Assembly: GCF_036067295.1 (NCBI RefSeq)
Contig: NZ_CP107954.1
Span: forward strand, 6,448,001-6,512,000
Length of the DNA: 64,000 nucleotides
Origin: Kribbella sp. NBC_00382
GTDB lineage: Bacteria; Actinomycetota; Actinomycetes; Propionibacteriales; Kribbellaceae
Direction: 5' to 3'
Below the pieces are notes generated by a model that saw nothing but the letters and a program-made list of their open reading frames with translations, had not been told where the DNA came from and made no database searches. The position numbers were made by a program, and so were the translations under genes. This document shows positions 41,652 to 50,669 of the stretch, piece after piece (positions within the stretch are counted from its first letter, which is position 1; the number at the start of each line of letters is the position of its first letter).

Positions 41652-42038
41652 TCAGGCGCTGCGCTTGCCAGTCGCACGAGGGGCGCGGTGCAGGTGCGCC
41701 GGGCCGATCTCGCCGGACCGGAGCAACGCCACGCGCTCGGCGAGCAGTTCCTCCAGTTCGGAGATGCTGCGACGCTCGCGCAGCATGTCCCAGTGCGTCC
41801 GGGCCGGCTTCTCCTGCTTCGGCTCCGGCTTCTCACCGGTCGAGCGGGCGGCCTCGCTGCCGCAGTGAGGGCACTCCCAGATCGCGGGCACCTCGGCGTC
41901 GTGCGCCATCGTGACCTCGACCACGTGCCCACGGGGGCAGTCGTAAGTGATCATCTGACGCGGCGCGAACTCGACGCCGCGGTCATCCTCGAAGCTGACC
42001 CCACCCAGCCCCGAACCACGCAGAACGCGATTAGACAT
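41652..42038 (-). CDS. rbpA: RNA polymerase-binding protein RbpA
   Basis: This 128-residue actinobacterial transcription factor binds RNA polymerase and group I/II sigma factors and stabilises the open complex. It begins MSNRVLRGSGLGGVSFEDDRGVEFAPRQ, has the zinc-binding-type core YDCPRGH...WECPHCGSEA, the basic linker and the sigma-interaction region THWDMLRERRSISELEELLAERVALLRSG. GGAGG precedes the ATG by 6 nt. The promoter is of sigma-R type. It confirms an actinobacterial host. Confidence 0.96.
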   Translation of the reverse strand: MSNRVLRGSGLGGVSFEDDRGVEFAPRQMITYDCPRGHVVEVTMAHDAEVPAIWECPHCGSEAARSTGEKPEPKQEKPARTHWDMLRERRSISELEELLAERVALLRSGEIGPAHLHRAPRATGKRSA

Positions 42039-42067
42039 GTCAAACCTCCGAGATTCGTCATCCGAGA

Positions 42068-42095
42068 CAACGGTCGGCCGACCCGGATCATTCCC
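42068..42095 (-). promoter_or_regulatory. Sigma-R-type promoter of rbpA
   Basis: On the minus strand GGGAAT (42095-42090) is followed after exactly 18 nt by GTTG (42071-42068), matching the SigR/SigH consensus GGAAT-N18-GTT. rbpA is a known SigR target in Streptomyces coelicolor. The leader would be about 20 nt. Confidence 0.75.
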
Positions 42096-42274
42096 ATTTT
42101 GGCATGCCCGAGCTCCAGGTACGCACCTGACAGCACCGTCATCACGCCCTGTCATCAGGTGTTCACGAATCACTGTGTGTCGCAGGACACAGAGATCGCG
42201 CCGCCTGATCTTCACAGCCAGTTGCCAGGAAGGCCCGATCCATTCCTCAGTAACGAGCCCTAGCGTCTGCGTCC

Positions 42275-43652
42275 GTGACCAAAGCCAGTCTCCTCCCACG
42301 GCACAAACTCCGTGGACTCAGCATGCTGAACGTTGCCCTGGTGGCCATCGTCCTGGCCATTGCAACAGCTGCCTATCTGCTTTTCTTCCGCGGCGAGTCG
42401 CAAGCGGCCGGGACCACCCGCCCGACGGTGGCCGTCGCGCGCGGCGACGTGACAGCGGGGGTGAGTTCGAGCGGTACTTTGCAGAGCTCGCAGACCGCGT
42501 CCCCGCAGTTCGCGACCTCGGGCACGGTGACGGCGGTCCTGGTGAAGGTCGGCCAGGTGGTCGCCAAGGGCGCGGCGATCGCACGGATCGATCCGGCGGC
42601 CGCGGAGCGCGAAGTACGGATCGCCGAGCAGAACCAGATCGCGGCGGCGAACTCCGTGACCGCCGCCCAGGAGACCCTGGACGACGCTGAGGACGCGAAG
42701 GAAGCCGCTGACGAAGCAGCGGCCGAGCCGACGCCCACGCCGACCCCGGGTGAGCAGACCCAGACCCAAACTCAGACGCAGGGCCAAGGTCAGAGCCCCG
42801 AGGTCGCGGTGTCGAACGCGGAGGCGAGCCTGGCCCGGGCAAAGGCCGACAAGGAGCAGGCCGACCAGAACCTCGAGGCCGCGCAGTCCGACGTCGCCGC
42901 CACCACGCTGAAGGCGCCGATCGCGGGCACCATCACCGCGATCAACGGGTCGGTCGGCTCTGTCGCCGGTGGCTCGAGCGGTTCGGGTTCGACGGGCTCG
43001 ACCGGTACGACCGGGCAAGGCGCGGCGACAGGCGGCAGCTCGAGCACGTCGTCGAGCACTGCGGCCGGTACCGGCTTCGTCGACATCTCCGATCTCAAGA
43101 CGCTCCAGGTCGTGGCGTCCTTCCCCGAGGCCGACGCGGTGAAGATCAAGGCCAAGCAGGCCGCCACGGTGACGCTCAACGCCGAGCCGGGCAGCACCCT
43201 CACGGCGACGCTGACCTCGGTCTCGCCGACGCCCACCACGACGAACGGCGTGGTCTCGTACTCCGCGACCTTCACGCTGGCGAAGGTGCCGGCGACGGCG
43301 CGGATCGGGCAGACCGCGAATGTGACCGTGCAGACGGCCAAGGCTACGAACGTGCTGTACGTGCCGAGCACGGCGATCGTGACGAGTGGCACCACGCACA
43401 CGGTGACGATGGCCAACGGCGCGGGCAGCCGTGAGGTGCAGATCGGAGTCCAGGGCGGAAGCTTTACGCAGATCACCGAGGGGCTCGACGAGGGCGATCA
43501 GATCGAGCTGATTCAGGGGGCGATCGGCACAGCTGGTACTGGCCAGGGTCGGGCCGGTGCCGGTGGGACGGGACAGTTCCCTGGCGGCGGTACCGGGCAG
43601 TTCCCGGGTGCCGGGACCGGCGCTGGCGCGGGTACTGGTGCGGGGGCGAACC

Positions 43653-43663
<11 letters not shown>
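42275..43663 (+). CDS. Efflux adaptor protein (MacA/HlyD-like, membrane fusion protein)
   Basis: This 462-residue protein has one N-terminal membrane span (about 18-38) and an external part built like a MacA adaptor. A first lipoyl half (TVTAVLVKVGQVVAKGAAIARIDP) is followed by a coiled-coil hairpin (about 105-205) interrupted by a Pro/Thr- and Gln/Thr-rich stretch, then the second lipoyl half (TTLKAPIAGTITAINGSVG), a Gly/Ser/Thr linker, a beta-barrel and a Gly-rich tail. Gram-positives use such adaptors with MacB-like transporters. Start is GTG. The following ATPase gene overlaps it by 11 nt. Confidence 0.88.
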
Positions 43664-44344
<681 letters not shown>

Positions 44345-44345
<1 letters not shown>

Positions 44346-45577
44346 TGTCGCCTCGTGACCTGTTCGGGGCTGCGCTGCGTGGTCTCGGCGCCAACAAGAT
44401 GCGCTCTCTGCTCACCGTGCTCGGGGTCGCGATCGGGGTCGGTGCCGTCATCGTGCTGATTGCTGTCGGCAACGGTTCTGGCAAGGCCGTGCAGGATCGG
44501 CTGGAGGCGATGGGGACCAACCTGCTGACCGTCTCGACCACCGGTGGTGGCGGGGGATTCGCGCGCGGGCAGGCTGGTCCTTCGGCTCAGCAGTACAGCT
44601 TGACGATGGCTGACGCCGAGGCGTTGGCCGACCATCGGCTGGCGCCCGATGTGGCTGCGGTTGCGCCGGTGATGACCAGCTCGGGGACTACGGCGACCAA
44701 TGGCGATGTGAGTTACACCGTTGGGCAGGTGATCGGGACGACGCCGACATACATGCCGGCGACCAATACGCCGGTGGGCAATGGTCGGGCGTTCACGCAG
44801 CAGGATGTTGATACCACCCAACGCGTTGCGTTGCTGGGCCAGACGGCGGCGACTGAGTTGTTCGGTCGGCCGGCGACGGCTGTTGGGCAGACGGTGAAGT
44901 TGGGGGCGGTGGACTTCGTAGTACTGGGGGTCCTGGCGTCCAAGGACACTGTTGGGTTCACCGATCCGAATGCGACGGTGATCTTGCCGATCAGTACGTT
45001 GCGGGCGACCCAGGCCGGGTACGGCGCGCTCTCGCAGATCGTGATCCAGGCCGCGGACAAGGACAAGGTCGACACCGCGCAGGCCGAGGTGACTCAGTTG
45101 CTGACGGCAAGGCATCAGGTGCCTGCGACAACGACTTCGCCGTTCCGGATCACGAACTCGGCGCAGATCCTGCAGACCAGCCAGGACACGGCGGCGACGT
45201 TCACCGCGCTGCTGGCCACCGTGGCCGCGATCAGCCTGATCGTCGGCGGGATCGGCGTCACCAACATCATGCTCGTCACGGTCACCGAGCGGACCCGCGA
45301 GATCGGCATCCGCAAGGCGCTCGGCGCCCGGCGGCGGACGATCCTCGGGCAGTTCCTGATCGAGGCGACGCTGCTCAGCCTGATCGGTGGGGCGGTCGGT
45401 GTGATCGCCGCGCTGATCATCAGCCGGTTCCAGCTGGCCGGAGTACAGCCGGTGCTGGTGCCTTCCTCGATCGCGCTCGCCTTCGGCGTCTCCGCAGCCG
45501 TCGGTCTGTTCTTCGGCAGCATGCCCGCGCACCGGGCCGCCGGTCTCCGTCCCATCGATGCACTCCGCCACGAATAA
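44345..45577 (+). CDS. MacB-type ABC permease
   Basis: This 410-residue mechanotransmission permease has one N-terminal span (LRGLGANKMRSLLTVLGVAIGVGAVIVLIAVG), a large periplasmic-type (MacB-PCD) external domain of about 220 residues, and three C-terminal spans of the FtsX-like domain, with the conserved TERTREIGIRKALGARRR between spans 2 and 3. It forms a tripartite-like complex with the adaptor and ATPase to move substrates, perhaps antibiotics or peptides, across the envelope. Confidence 0.93.
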
Positions 45578-45604
45578 CTCCGCTACCCACGAGAAGGACT
45601 CACC

Positions 45605-46150
45605 ATGAGCACGCCCCACCCCGATGACGAGTTCGCGCAAATCGGTACCGACGAAGAGGTCGGCGAAGCGCTGAAACCGAAGAAGACACTGAACTTGCCT
45701 GCGGCAACGGCCGTACTGGCCGGCGTGGTCGTCCTGGCGATCGGCCTTGCCGGTGGTGCCGGGTTGCATGCGGCCTTCGCCAAGGACACTCCGGCGACGG
45801 CCGCGGCCGGGACACGCGGTCCTGGAGCCGGCGCTGGTGGATATGGAGGGTTCCGTGGTCAGGGGCAAGGTCCTGGTGGCGGGCAGGGGAGTGCGGCGAT
45901 CGGTACTGTCGTGTCCGCGAGCAGTTCCGAGTTGGTGGTCAAGACGCAGAGCGGCGATGTGACGATCAAGCTGACCGGCGACACCGCGATCACGACGACG
46001 GCGCAGGGAACTGCTGCAGACCTCAAGGCCGGGCAGCAGGTCATCGTCAGCGGCGAGACCACGGACGGGACTCTCACCGCTCGTACGGTCCGCGAAGGCG
46101 AGACCGGCTTCGGCGGCCGCAACCCAGGTGCGACGCCGTCTACGCGCTGA
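45605..46150 (+). CDS. DUF5666-like membrane-anchored protein of the MacAB operon
   Basis: This 181-residue protein has an acidic N-terminus, one span (about 32-58, PAATAVLAGVVVLAIGLAGGAGLHAAFA), a Gly/Gln-rich linker and an external beta-rich domain (IGTVVSASSSELVVKTQSGDVTIKLTGDTAITT...DLKAGQQVIVSGETTDGTLTARTVR), which fits DUF5666. GAGAAGGA precedes the ATG. It follows the permease by 27 nt and is probably the fourth gene of the export operon; role unknown. Confidence 0.8.
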   Translation: MSTPHPDDEFAQIGTDEEVGEALKPKKTLNLPAATAVLAGVVVLAIGLAGGAGLHAAFAKDTPATAAAGTRGPGAGAGGYGGFRGQGQGPGGGQGSAAIGTVVSASSSELVVKTQSGDVTIKLTGDTAITTTAQGTAADLKAGQQVIVSGETTDGTLTARTVREGETGFGGRNPGATPSTR

Positions 46151-46177
46151 CGCCGTCGGCCCACGCTCGGGGCTTCT

Positions 46178-47077
46178 CTAGTCGCTAGCTGATTGCAGGG
46201 CTGAGCGGGCTAGGTCTCGTAGCCAGGTGTGGGCTCGGTCGGTGTCGTAGCGCTGGTGCCAGGAGAGGTAGACCGCTGCCGGTGGTGTGTCCAGCGGCAG
46301 AGGGAGTAGGGCGAGGTCCTCGGCTGCCGTGCTTGCGGTCAGCTCGGGCACGGTGACCAGCAGGTCGGTAGTACGGATGATCGCGAACGCGGCGCCTTCG
46401 GTCGCCGCGGACGCGACCACCTGTCGGCTGAGCCCGCCTTGCGCCAATACGTCGTCGATGGCGTCGGTGAGGCGGCCGCGGCGGGAGATGGTGAGGTGTT
46501 CGGCTGCGGCGTACTGGGCGGCGGTGATCGTCTTGCGTCGGGTGAGCGGGTGGTTCCGGCGTACGGCGACGACGTGATGGATGTCGGCGGCAACCAGTTC
46601 GGTGCGGATGTCGGGCGCAGGAGCGTGGTTGGCGTTGGCCTCCAGGTCGACCTCGCCGCGGCGGAGTTCGGGGGTGTCGCCGCTCGACTCCGCGATGAAC
46701 CGCAGCCGTACGCCGGGCGCTTGCTCGCGCACATTCTTGAGGAGTGTGGGCCCGGCAGCGGCGACCAGTGAGTCGTGCCAGCGCAGGGTGAAGGTGCGGT
46801 CGAGCGTCGCCAGGTCGAGCTCGCGACTCGGCGCCAGCACGCCTTGGACCTGCTGAAGCAGTTCGTGTACCTGCTCCCGGACGGCGATCGCGTACGGCGT
46901 CGGAGTCATCGTGCGGCCGGTGCGGACCAGGATCTGGTCCCCGGTCGTCCGCCGGATCCGGCCCAGGCTCCGGCTCATCGCGGGGGCGGTGACGTGGGTG
47001 CGATCGGCGGCCGCCTGCACGCTGCCTTCTTCGAGCAGGGCGTCGAGCGCGGCGAGCAGGTTCAAATCCAGTTGCAT
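46178..47077 (-). CDS. LysR-family transcriptional regulator
   Basis: This 299-residue regulator has an N-terminal winged helix (MQLDLNLLAALDALLEEGSVQAAADRTHVTAPAMSRSLGRIRRTTGDQILVRTG) and a periplasmic-binding-like effector domain. It is divergent from the phosphatase-like gene at 47144 with 66 bp between them, the classical LysR arrangement, and probably controls that operon. I could not define a clear T-N11-A operator. Confidence 0.9.
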   Translation of the reverse strand: MQLDLNLLAALDALLEEGSVQAAADRTHVTAPAMSRSLGRIRRTTGDQILVRTGRTMTPTPYAIAVREQVHELLQQVQGVLAPSRELDLATLDRTFTLRWHDSLVAAAGPTLLKNVREQAPGVRLRFIAESSGDTPELRRGEVDLEANANHAPAPDIRTELVAADIHHVVAVRRNHPLTRRKTITAAQYAAAEHLTISRRGRLTDAIDDVLAQGGLSRQVVASAATEGAAFAIIRTTDLLVTVPELTASTAAEDLALLPLPLDTPPAAVYLSWHQRYDTDRAHTWLRDLARSALQSASD

Positions 47078-47143
47078 GGGAGTAATGTTAGCCGTGCCTG
47101 GCATGCATTTGCTGTTAATCCACGGCGTACCTACCGTCGAAGC

Positions 47144-47929
47144 ATGACCACTGATGAGCTCCTGAACACCGCCGCGCAGGCGGTGCGATCGGCCGGCTCC
47201 GAGTTGCTCGACCGCTTCGGCCCGGTTGTCCGGTACGAGACGTTCGACCAGCTGATGAGCGCGCTCGCCGCCAACGATGAGGCGGCTCTGTCGGTCCTGC
47301 GGCCACGCCTGACCGAGCTGCGTCCCGACGCCCGTTGGGTGGAGGAAGAACTCGACGGCGGAGCGTTGCCGGCCGGCGAATGGTGGGTCGTGGATCCGGC
47401 GGAGGGCAACGTCAACCACTTGCGCGGCATCCCCGAGTGGGCGGTCACCGCGACCCTCGTGCGCGACAACCAACCGGTACTGACCGTCGTCCACGTCCCG
47501 CTGACCGGGGACACCTACACCGCCGTCGCGGGTGGCGGCGCCCACCTCAACGGCCAGCCGCTCCACGTCTCTGCCACACCGAGCCTCGGACTCAGCGTCG
47601 TCGCAACCAGCCAGGCCAGGCCGGACGAGGCTCTCGCGGTCACCGAGCGGGTCGGCGCTTCGATCACGGCGATGCTTCACGACGCACTTGTTGTGCGTAC
47701 CTCGGTACCGGCGACCCTGCACCTGGTGAATGTGGCGGCTGGCCGCATCGACGCGTTCTGGCAGTACGCCGGCGCGCGTGCCGATTTGCTGCCGGGTGCG
47801 TTGCTCGTCACCGAGGCCGGCGGATTGATCTCCGATGCCGAGGGACGTCCTTGGACTCCGGCCAGCGATTCCTTCCTGGCCGCCGCCCCCGGCGTACACA
47901 CCGAAGCCGTCGCAACTCTCTCCCACTGA
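47144..47929 (+). CDS. Inositol monophosphatase-like protein with altered metal ligands
   Basis: This 261-residue protein has the fold of the inositol monophosphatase/CysQ family. The first metal Glu is kept (WVEEELDGG, 67-69), but the DPxDGTxN motif reads DPAEGNVN (84-91), with Glu87 for the second Asp and Asn for Thr, and the C-terminal WD motif is WQ (Trp206-Gln207). The glycine-rich end LLVTEAGGLISDAEGRPW is normal. Catalysis may therefore be altered or lost, or a different substrate used. It is co-oriented with the next gene 10 nt away and divergent from a LysR gene. Confidence 0.82.
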   Translation: MTTDELLNTAAQAVRSAGSELLDRFGPVVRYETFDQLMSALAANDEAALSVLRPRLTELRPDARWVEEELDGGALPAGEWWVVDPAEGNVNHLRGIPEWAVTATLVRDNQPVLTVVHVPLTGDTYTAVAGGGAHLNGQPLHVSATPSLGLSVVATSQARPDEALAVTERVGASITAMLHDALVVRTSVPATLHLVNVAAGRIDAFWQYAGARADLLPGALLVTEAGGLISDAEGRPWTPASDSFLAAAPGVHTEAVATLSH

Positions 47930-47939
47930 AAGGCAATCG

Positions 47940-48536
47940 ATGACCAAGATCGCAGTACTAGGAAACGGCCGCGTAGGCAGCAACCTCGCCGCAGCGTTCA
48001 GGAAAGGCGGTCACGAGGTGACAACCGCAGACCGTACGTCGGGAGCCGCCGCCTCAGCCATCCGTACGTCCGACATCGTCATCAACGCGACCCCTGGCGC
48101 GGGGTCACTCGAACGCCTGACCGCCTTGCGCGGGGACCTGGACGGCAAGCTCCTCATCGACGTCTCCAACGCCTCGACCGACGGCCCGGACGGCCTACCG
48201 GCGGACTTGCTCTACCCCGGCTCGAGCCTCGCGGAACAACTCCAGGAAGCGCTACCCGGCACCCGCGTCGTCAAGACCCTCAACACCATGCTCTACCCGG
48301 TGATGACCGCCCCGACCATGCTCGGTGTGGCACCGTCGGTCTTCCTCTCAGGCGACGACGCGGTCGCGAAAGAATCCGTCCGCGAGTTGCTCACATCCCT
48401 TGGCTGGCAAGACGCTTGGATCACCGACCTAGGCGGCATCCAAACCGCACGAGCCACCGAAGCCGCCATCCTCTTCGTGCCCCACGTCATTCGCGCCACC
48501 GGATTCAAACCGTTCGCCATCTCGCTAACCCAGTAA
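47940..48536 (+). CDS. NADP(H)-binding oxidoreductase (F420H2:NADP reductase-like)
   Basis: This 198-residue protein begins with a Rossmann glycine motif, MTKIAVLGNGRVGSNLAAAFRKGGHEVTTADR, followed by SDIVINATPGAGSLERL and DVSNASTDGPDGLPADLLYPGSSLAEQLQEALPGTRVVKTLNTM, which is the pattern of stand-alone F420-dependent NADP reductase-like proteins (IPR028939). The second substrate cannot be read. It forms an operon with the phosphatase-like gene. Confidence 0.87.
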   Translation: MTKIAVLGNGRVGSNLAAAFRKGGHEVTTADRTSGAAASAIRTSDIVINATPGAGSLERLTALRGDLDGKLLIDVSNASTDGPDGLPADLLYPGSSLAEQLQEALPGTRVVKTLNTMLYPVMTAPTMLGVAPSVFLSGDDAVAKESVRELLTSLGWQDAWITDLGGIQTARATEAAILFVPHVIRATGFKPFAISLTQ

Positions 48537-49233
48537 TCCCCACGCCGGCGCCACGCTCGCTCCTCCGTCGCTCACCCGGCGCTGAGCTCCCACCCACCCC
48601 TTGCGCTACGCGCGATCCGGGCGCGCTTCGCCCTTTGTGTGCGAGGACCGGCTGCGCCGCATGCGCTACGCGCGAGGTGCGGGCTTCGCCCGTAGTTTGC
48701 GCTGCGCGCGAGTCGCGGGTTGGCGCCAATGCGTGCGGGCATCGACCCCACCCACGATCTGCGATCCCACCCACGAAAAGGCTGAGCCCAGCACAGCGAT
48801 CCCTCACACCGGCGACTCCTGCTACGCCGGTCCGTCGCTTGGCTGGCCCGGAGTGCCCGACCCCAGGCCGGCTGCCTCGACGCCGGTCGACCCACCCTGC
48901 GACGCCAGCTCACGCCTGGTTCGGCCGGGATGCCCGGACGCAGGCCAGCCTGGCCGCCGCTCACGTGCTCGACGCCGACTGTGGCGCGGCGACCGGCCAC
49001 CTGACCACGGTGCTTTCACCCAAGTGGGCGACGGAGGAGCCCACGCCCGGGTTGGGTCGGAGCTCAACGCAGAGCGCATACAGGCATGGGCGTAGCCCGC
49101 ACGCATGGGCGCAGCCCACATCTCGCGCGTAGCGCACTGCGGCGCAGCCGGTGCTCGCGCGCAGCGCCCGGGGTGGGTGGGAGCTCAGCGCCGGGTGAGC
49201 GACGCAGGAGTGAGCGTGGCGCCGGCGTGGGGA
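48537..49233. repeat. 697-bp non-coding element bounded by 64-bp inverted repeats
   Basis: Left arm 48537-48600 and right arm 49170-49233 are inverted copies differing at two positions. Inside them a second, less perfect inverted block (about 48639-48698 against 49094-49155) extends the symmetry. The inner flanks contain several short hairpins of the form GGGCNNNGCCC (48681-48691, 49088-49098, 49107-49117, and a longer GGGCGCGCTTCGCCC at 48619-48633). The centre (about 48720-49075) has no convincing gene; open frames there lack starts and family features. It starts one base after the upstream stop codon (TAA, 48534-48536). It resembles a MITE or REP-type palindromic element; I see no target-site duplication. 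Confidence 0.75.
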
Positions 49234-49255
49234 GTACCTGCCGGCTGATGGGTCA

Positions 49256-49285
49256 TTGACGGGCTAGCTTGGAAAGCGCTATCTT
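49256..49285 (+). promoter_or_regulatory. Promoter with LacI-type operator for the sugar ABC/PL6 cluster
   Basis: TTGACG (49256-49261) and TATCTT (49280-49285) are 18 nt apart. Overlapping the spacer and -10 is TGGAAAGCGCTATCT (49270-49284), which keeps the left half and core of the common LacI/CcpA-like site TGGAAAGCGCTTTCCA. Repression by a LacI-family sugar sensor is likely. Confidence 0.6.
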
Positions 49286-49289
49286 GCGA

Positions 49290-49325
49290 CGAAATGAGGC
49301 GCAAAAAGTACAAATCGCCTCTTCG
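49290..49325 (+). promoter_or_regulatory. Hairpin in the leader of the sugar-binding protein gene
   Basis: CGAA-at-GAGGCG (49290-49301) can pair with CGCCTC-TTCG (49316-49325), a 10-bp stem with a 2-nt bulge and a 14-nt AT-rich loop, ending 6 nt before the AGGAG ribosome site. It may be a second operator or an mRNA structure affecting stability or translation. Confidence 0.4.
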
Positions 49326-49343
49326 TCGACAGGAGAAGACGGC

Positions 49344-50669
49344 ATGGGTAAGGCGTTGACGTGGGTTGCTCTCGGGATGGGGGCGGTGCTGGTGGTGGGT
49401 GGTTGTGGCACCAGTGGGGCGCCCAAGGTGGAGCAGGACTCGAAGGCTCCGCTGGAGTTGTGGACGCGGACGACGCCGGGTGGGGACGGCGAGAAGGGGA
49501 TGAAGAAGCTCGCCGCCGCGTTCGAGGCGAAGACTGGCCAGAAAATCCAGGTGACCGCGATCTTCGACGACTTCGAGACGAAGCTGTCGCAGCGGGCCGC
49601 GCAGAAGGATCTGCCGGACATCGTCATGAACGACTCGTCCCAGCTCGGCACGATGGTCAGCCAGGGGATCGTCCGCGAGGTCGACCTGAGCAAGGTGCCG
49701 GGGACCGATCAGCTGCTCGAGTCCGCGCTGTCATCCGCCAAGGCCGGTGACGGCAAGGTCTACGGCGTTCCGTACTCCGCGCAGGCGAGCGCACTCCTGA
49801 TCCGCAAGGACTGGCGGGCCAAGACCGGCCTCCCCGTCCCGAAGACCTGGGAGCAGTTCACCGCTCTGGCGAAGGCGTTCACCACCCAGGACCCGGATGG
49901 CAACGGCAAGAGCGACACGTACGGGCTGGCCGTTCCCGGGTCCACCAAGCGTGGGTACGCGTCCTGGTACTTCTCCAACTTCCTCTGGGCCGCCGGCGGC
50001 GACTTCATCGCGAAGCAGCCCGACGGCCACTACAAGCCGGCGATGTCGACGCCGGAGTCGACAGCCGCGGTGAAGTGGTTCCGCGACCTGGCCTGCACCG
50101 ACAAGGTCATCCAGCCGGGTGCCGCGACGATGGACACGCCGCCGACCAACGAGACCTTCGAGGCGGGCAAGACCGGCATGTACGTCGTTGGCCCGTACCT
50201 GATGCCGCGCTTCGACAAGTCGCTCGGCAAGGACAAGTACGAGGTCGTACCGATGCCGAAGGGCGCGAAGGACTCGACGGTGCTCGCCGAGGGCGGCAGC
50301 GTCTACCTGATGGCCGGCTCCGCCAACGAGGCCGCGCAGAACTCCTTCGCCTCCTACGTGATCTCGCCCGAAGGGCAGAAGCTCGGCATGGAGGGTGACA
50401 AGGCTTTCAGCGTCCAGCTGCCGGTCAACAAGTCCGTCGACGTCACCACGGTCCGCGACGACCCGCGGTGGAAGGTGTACGCCGACGTCTACCGCGACCA
50501 CGCCCGGTACGCGCCGTCGATCCCGAACTGGACGCCCATCCGCCAGGACTCGGCCGACACCATCAACGCCCTGATCGCCGACTGCGGGCTGAACCTCGAG
50601 ACCGAGATGTCAACCCTCGACGGCAAGCTCTCCGCCGCCCTCAGCAAGCAAGGCGTCGGCGCATCGTGA
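49344..50669 (+). CDS. Sugar ABC transporter substrate-binding lipoprotein
   Basis: This 441-residue extracellular binding protein (SBP family 1, MalE-like) begins MGKALTWVALGMGAVLVVGGCG, with a lipobox ending at Cys21. AGGAG lies 7 nt before this ATG; an in-frame ATG 25 codons earlier lies before the ribosome site. Typical parts are LPDIVMNDSSQLGTMVSQG, YGVPYSAQASALLIRKDW and FEAGKTGMYVVGPYLMPRF. It leads the fucosidase/PL6 cluster, so an oligosaccharide from a fucose- or uronate-containing polysaccharide is a plausible ligand. Confidence 0.92.
   Translation: MGKALTWVALGMGAVLVVGGCGTSGAPKVEQDSKAPLELWTRTTPGGDGEKGMKKLAAAFEAKTGQKIQVTAIFDDFETKLSQRAAQKDLPDIVMNDSSQLGTMVSQGIVREVDLSKVPGTDQLLESALSSAKAGDGKVYGVPYSAQASALLIRKDWRAKTGLPVPKTWEQFTALAKAFTTQDPDGNGKSDTYGLAVPGSTKRGYASWYFSNFLWAAGGDFIAKQPDGHYKPAMSTPESTAAVKWFRDLACTDKVIQPGAATMDTPPTNETFEAGKTGMYVVGPYLMPRFDKSLGKDKYEVVPMPKGAKDSTVLAEGGSVYLMAGSANEAAQNSFASYVISPEGQKLGMEGDKAFSVQLPVNKSVDVTTVRDDPRWKVYADVYRDHARYAPSIPNWTPIRQDSADTINALIADCGLNLETEMSTLDGKLSAALSKQGVGAS

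Noticed and set aside
48416..49132. Open frames of 140-240 residues in the inverted-repeat element
   Set aside because: They cross the repeat arms, consist mainly of Arg/Pro/Ala/Thr and lack ribosome sites or conserved features.
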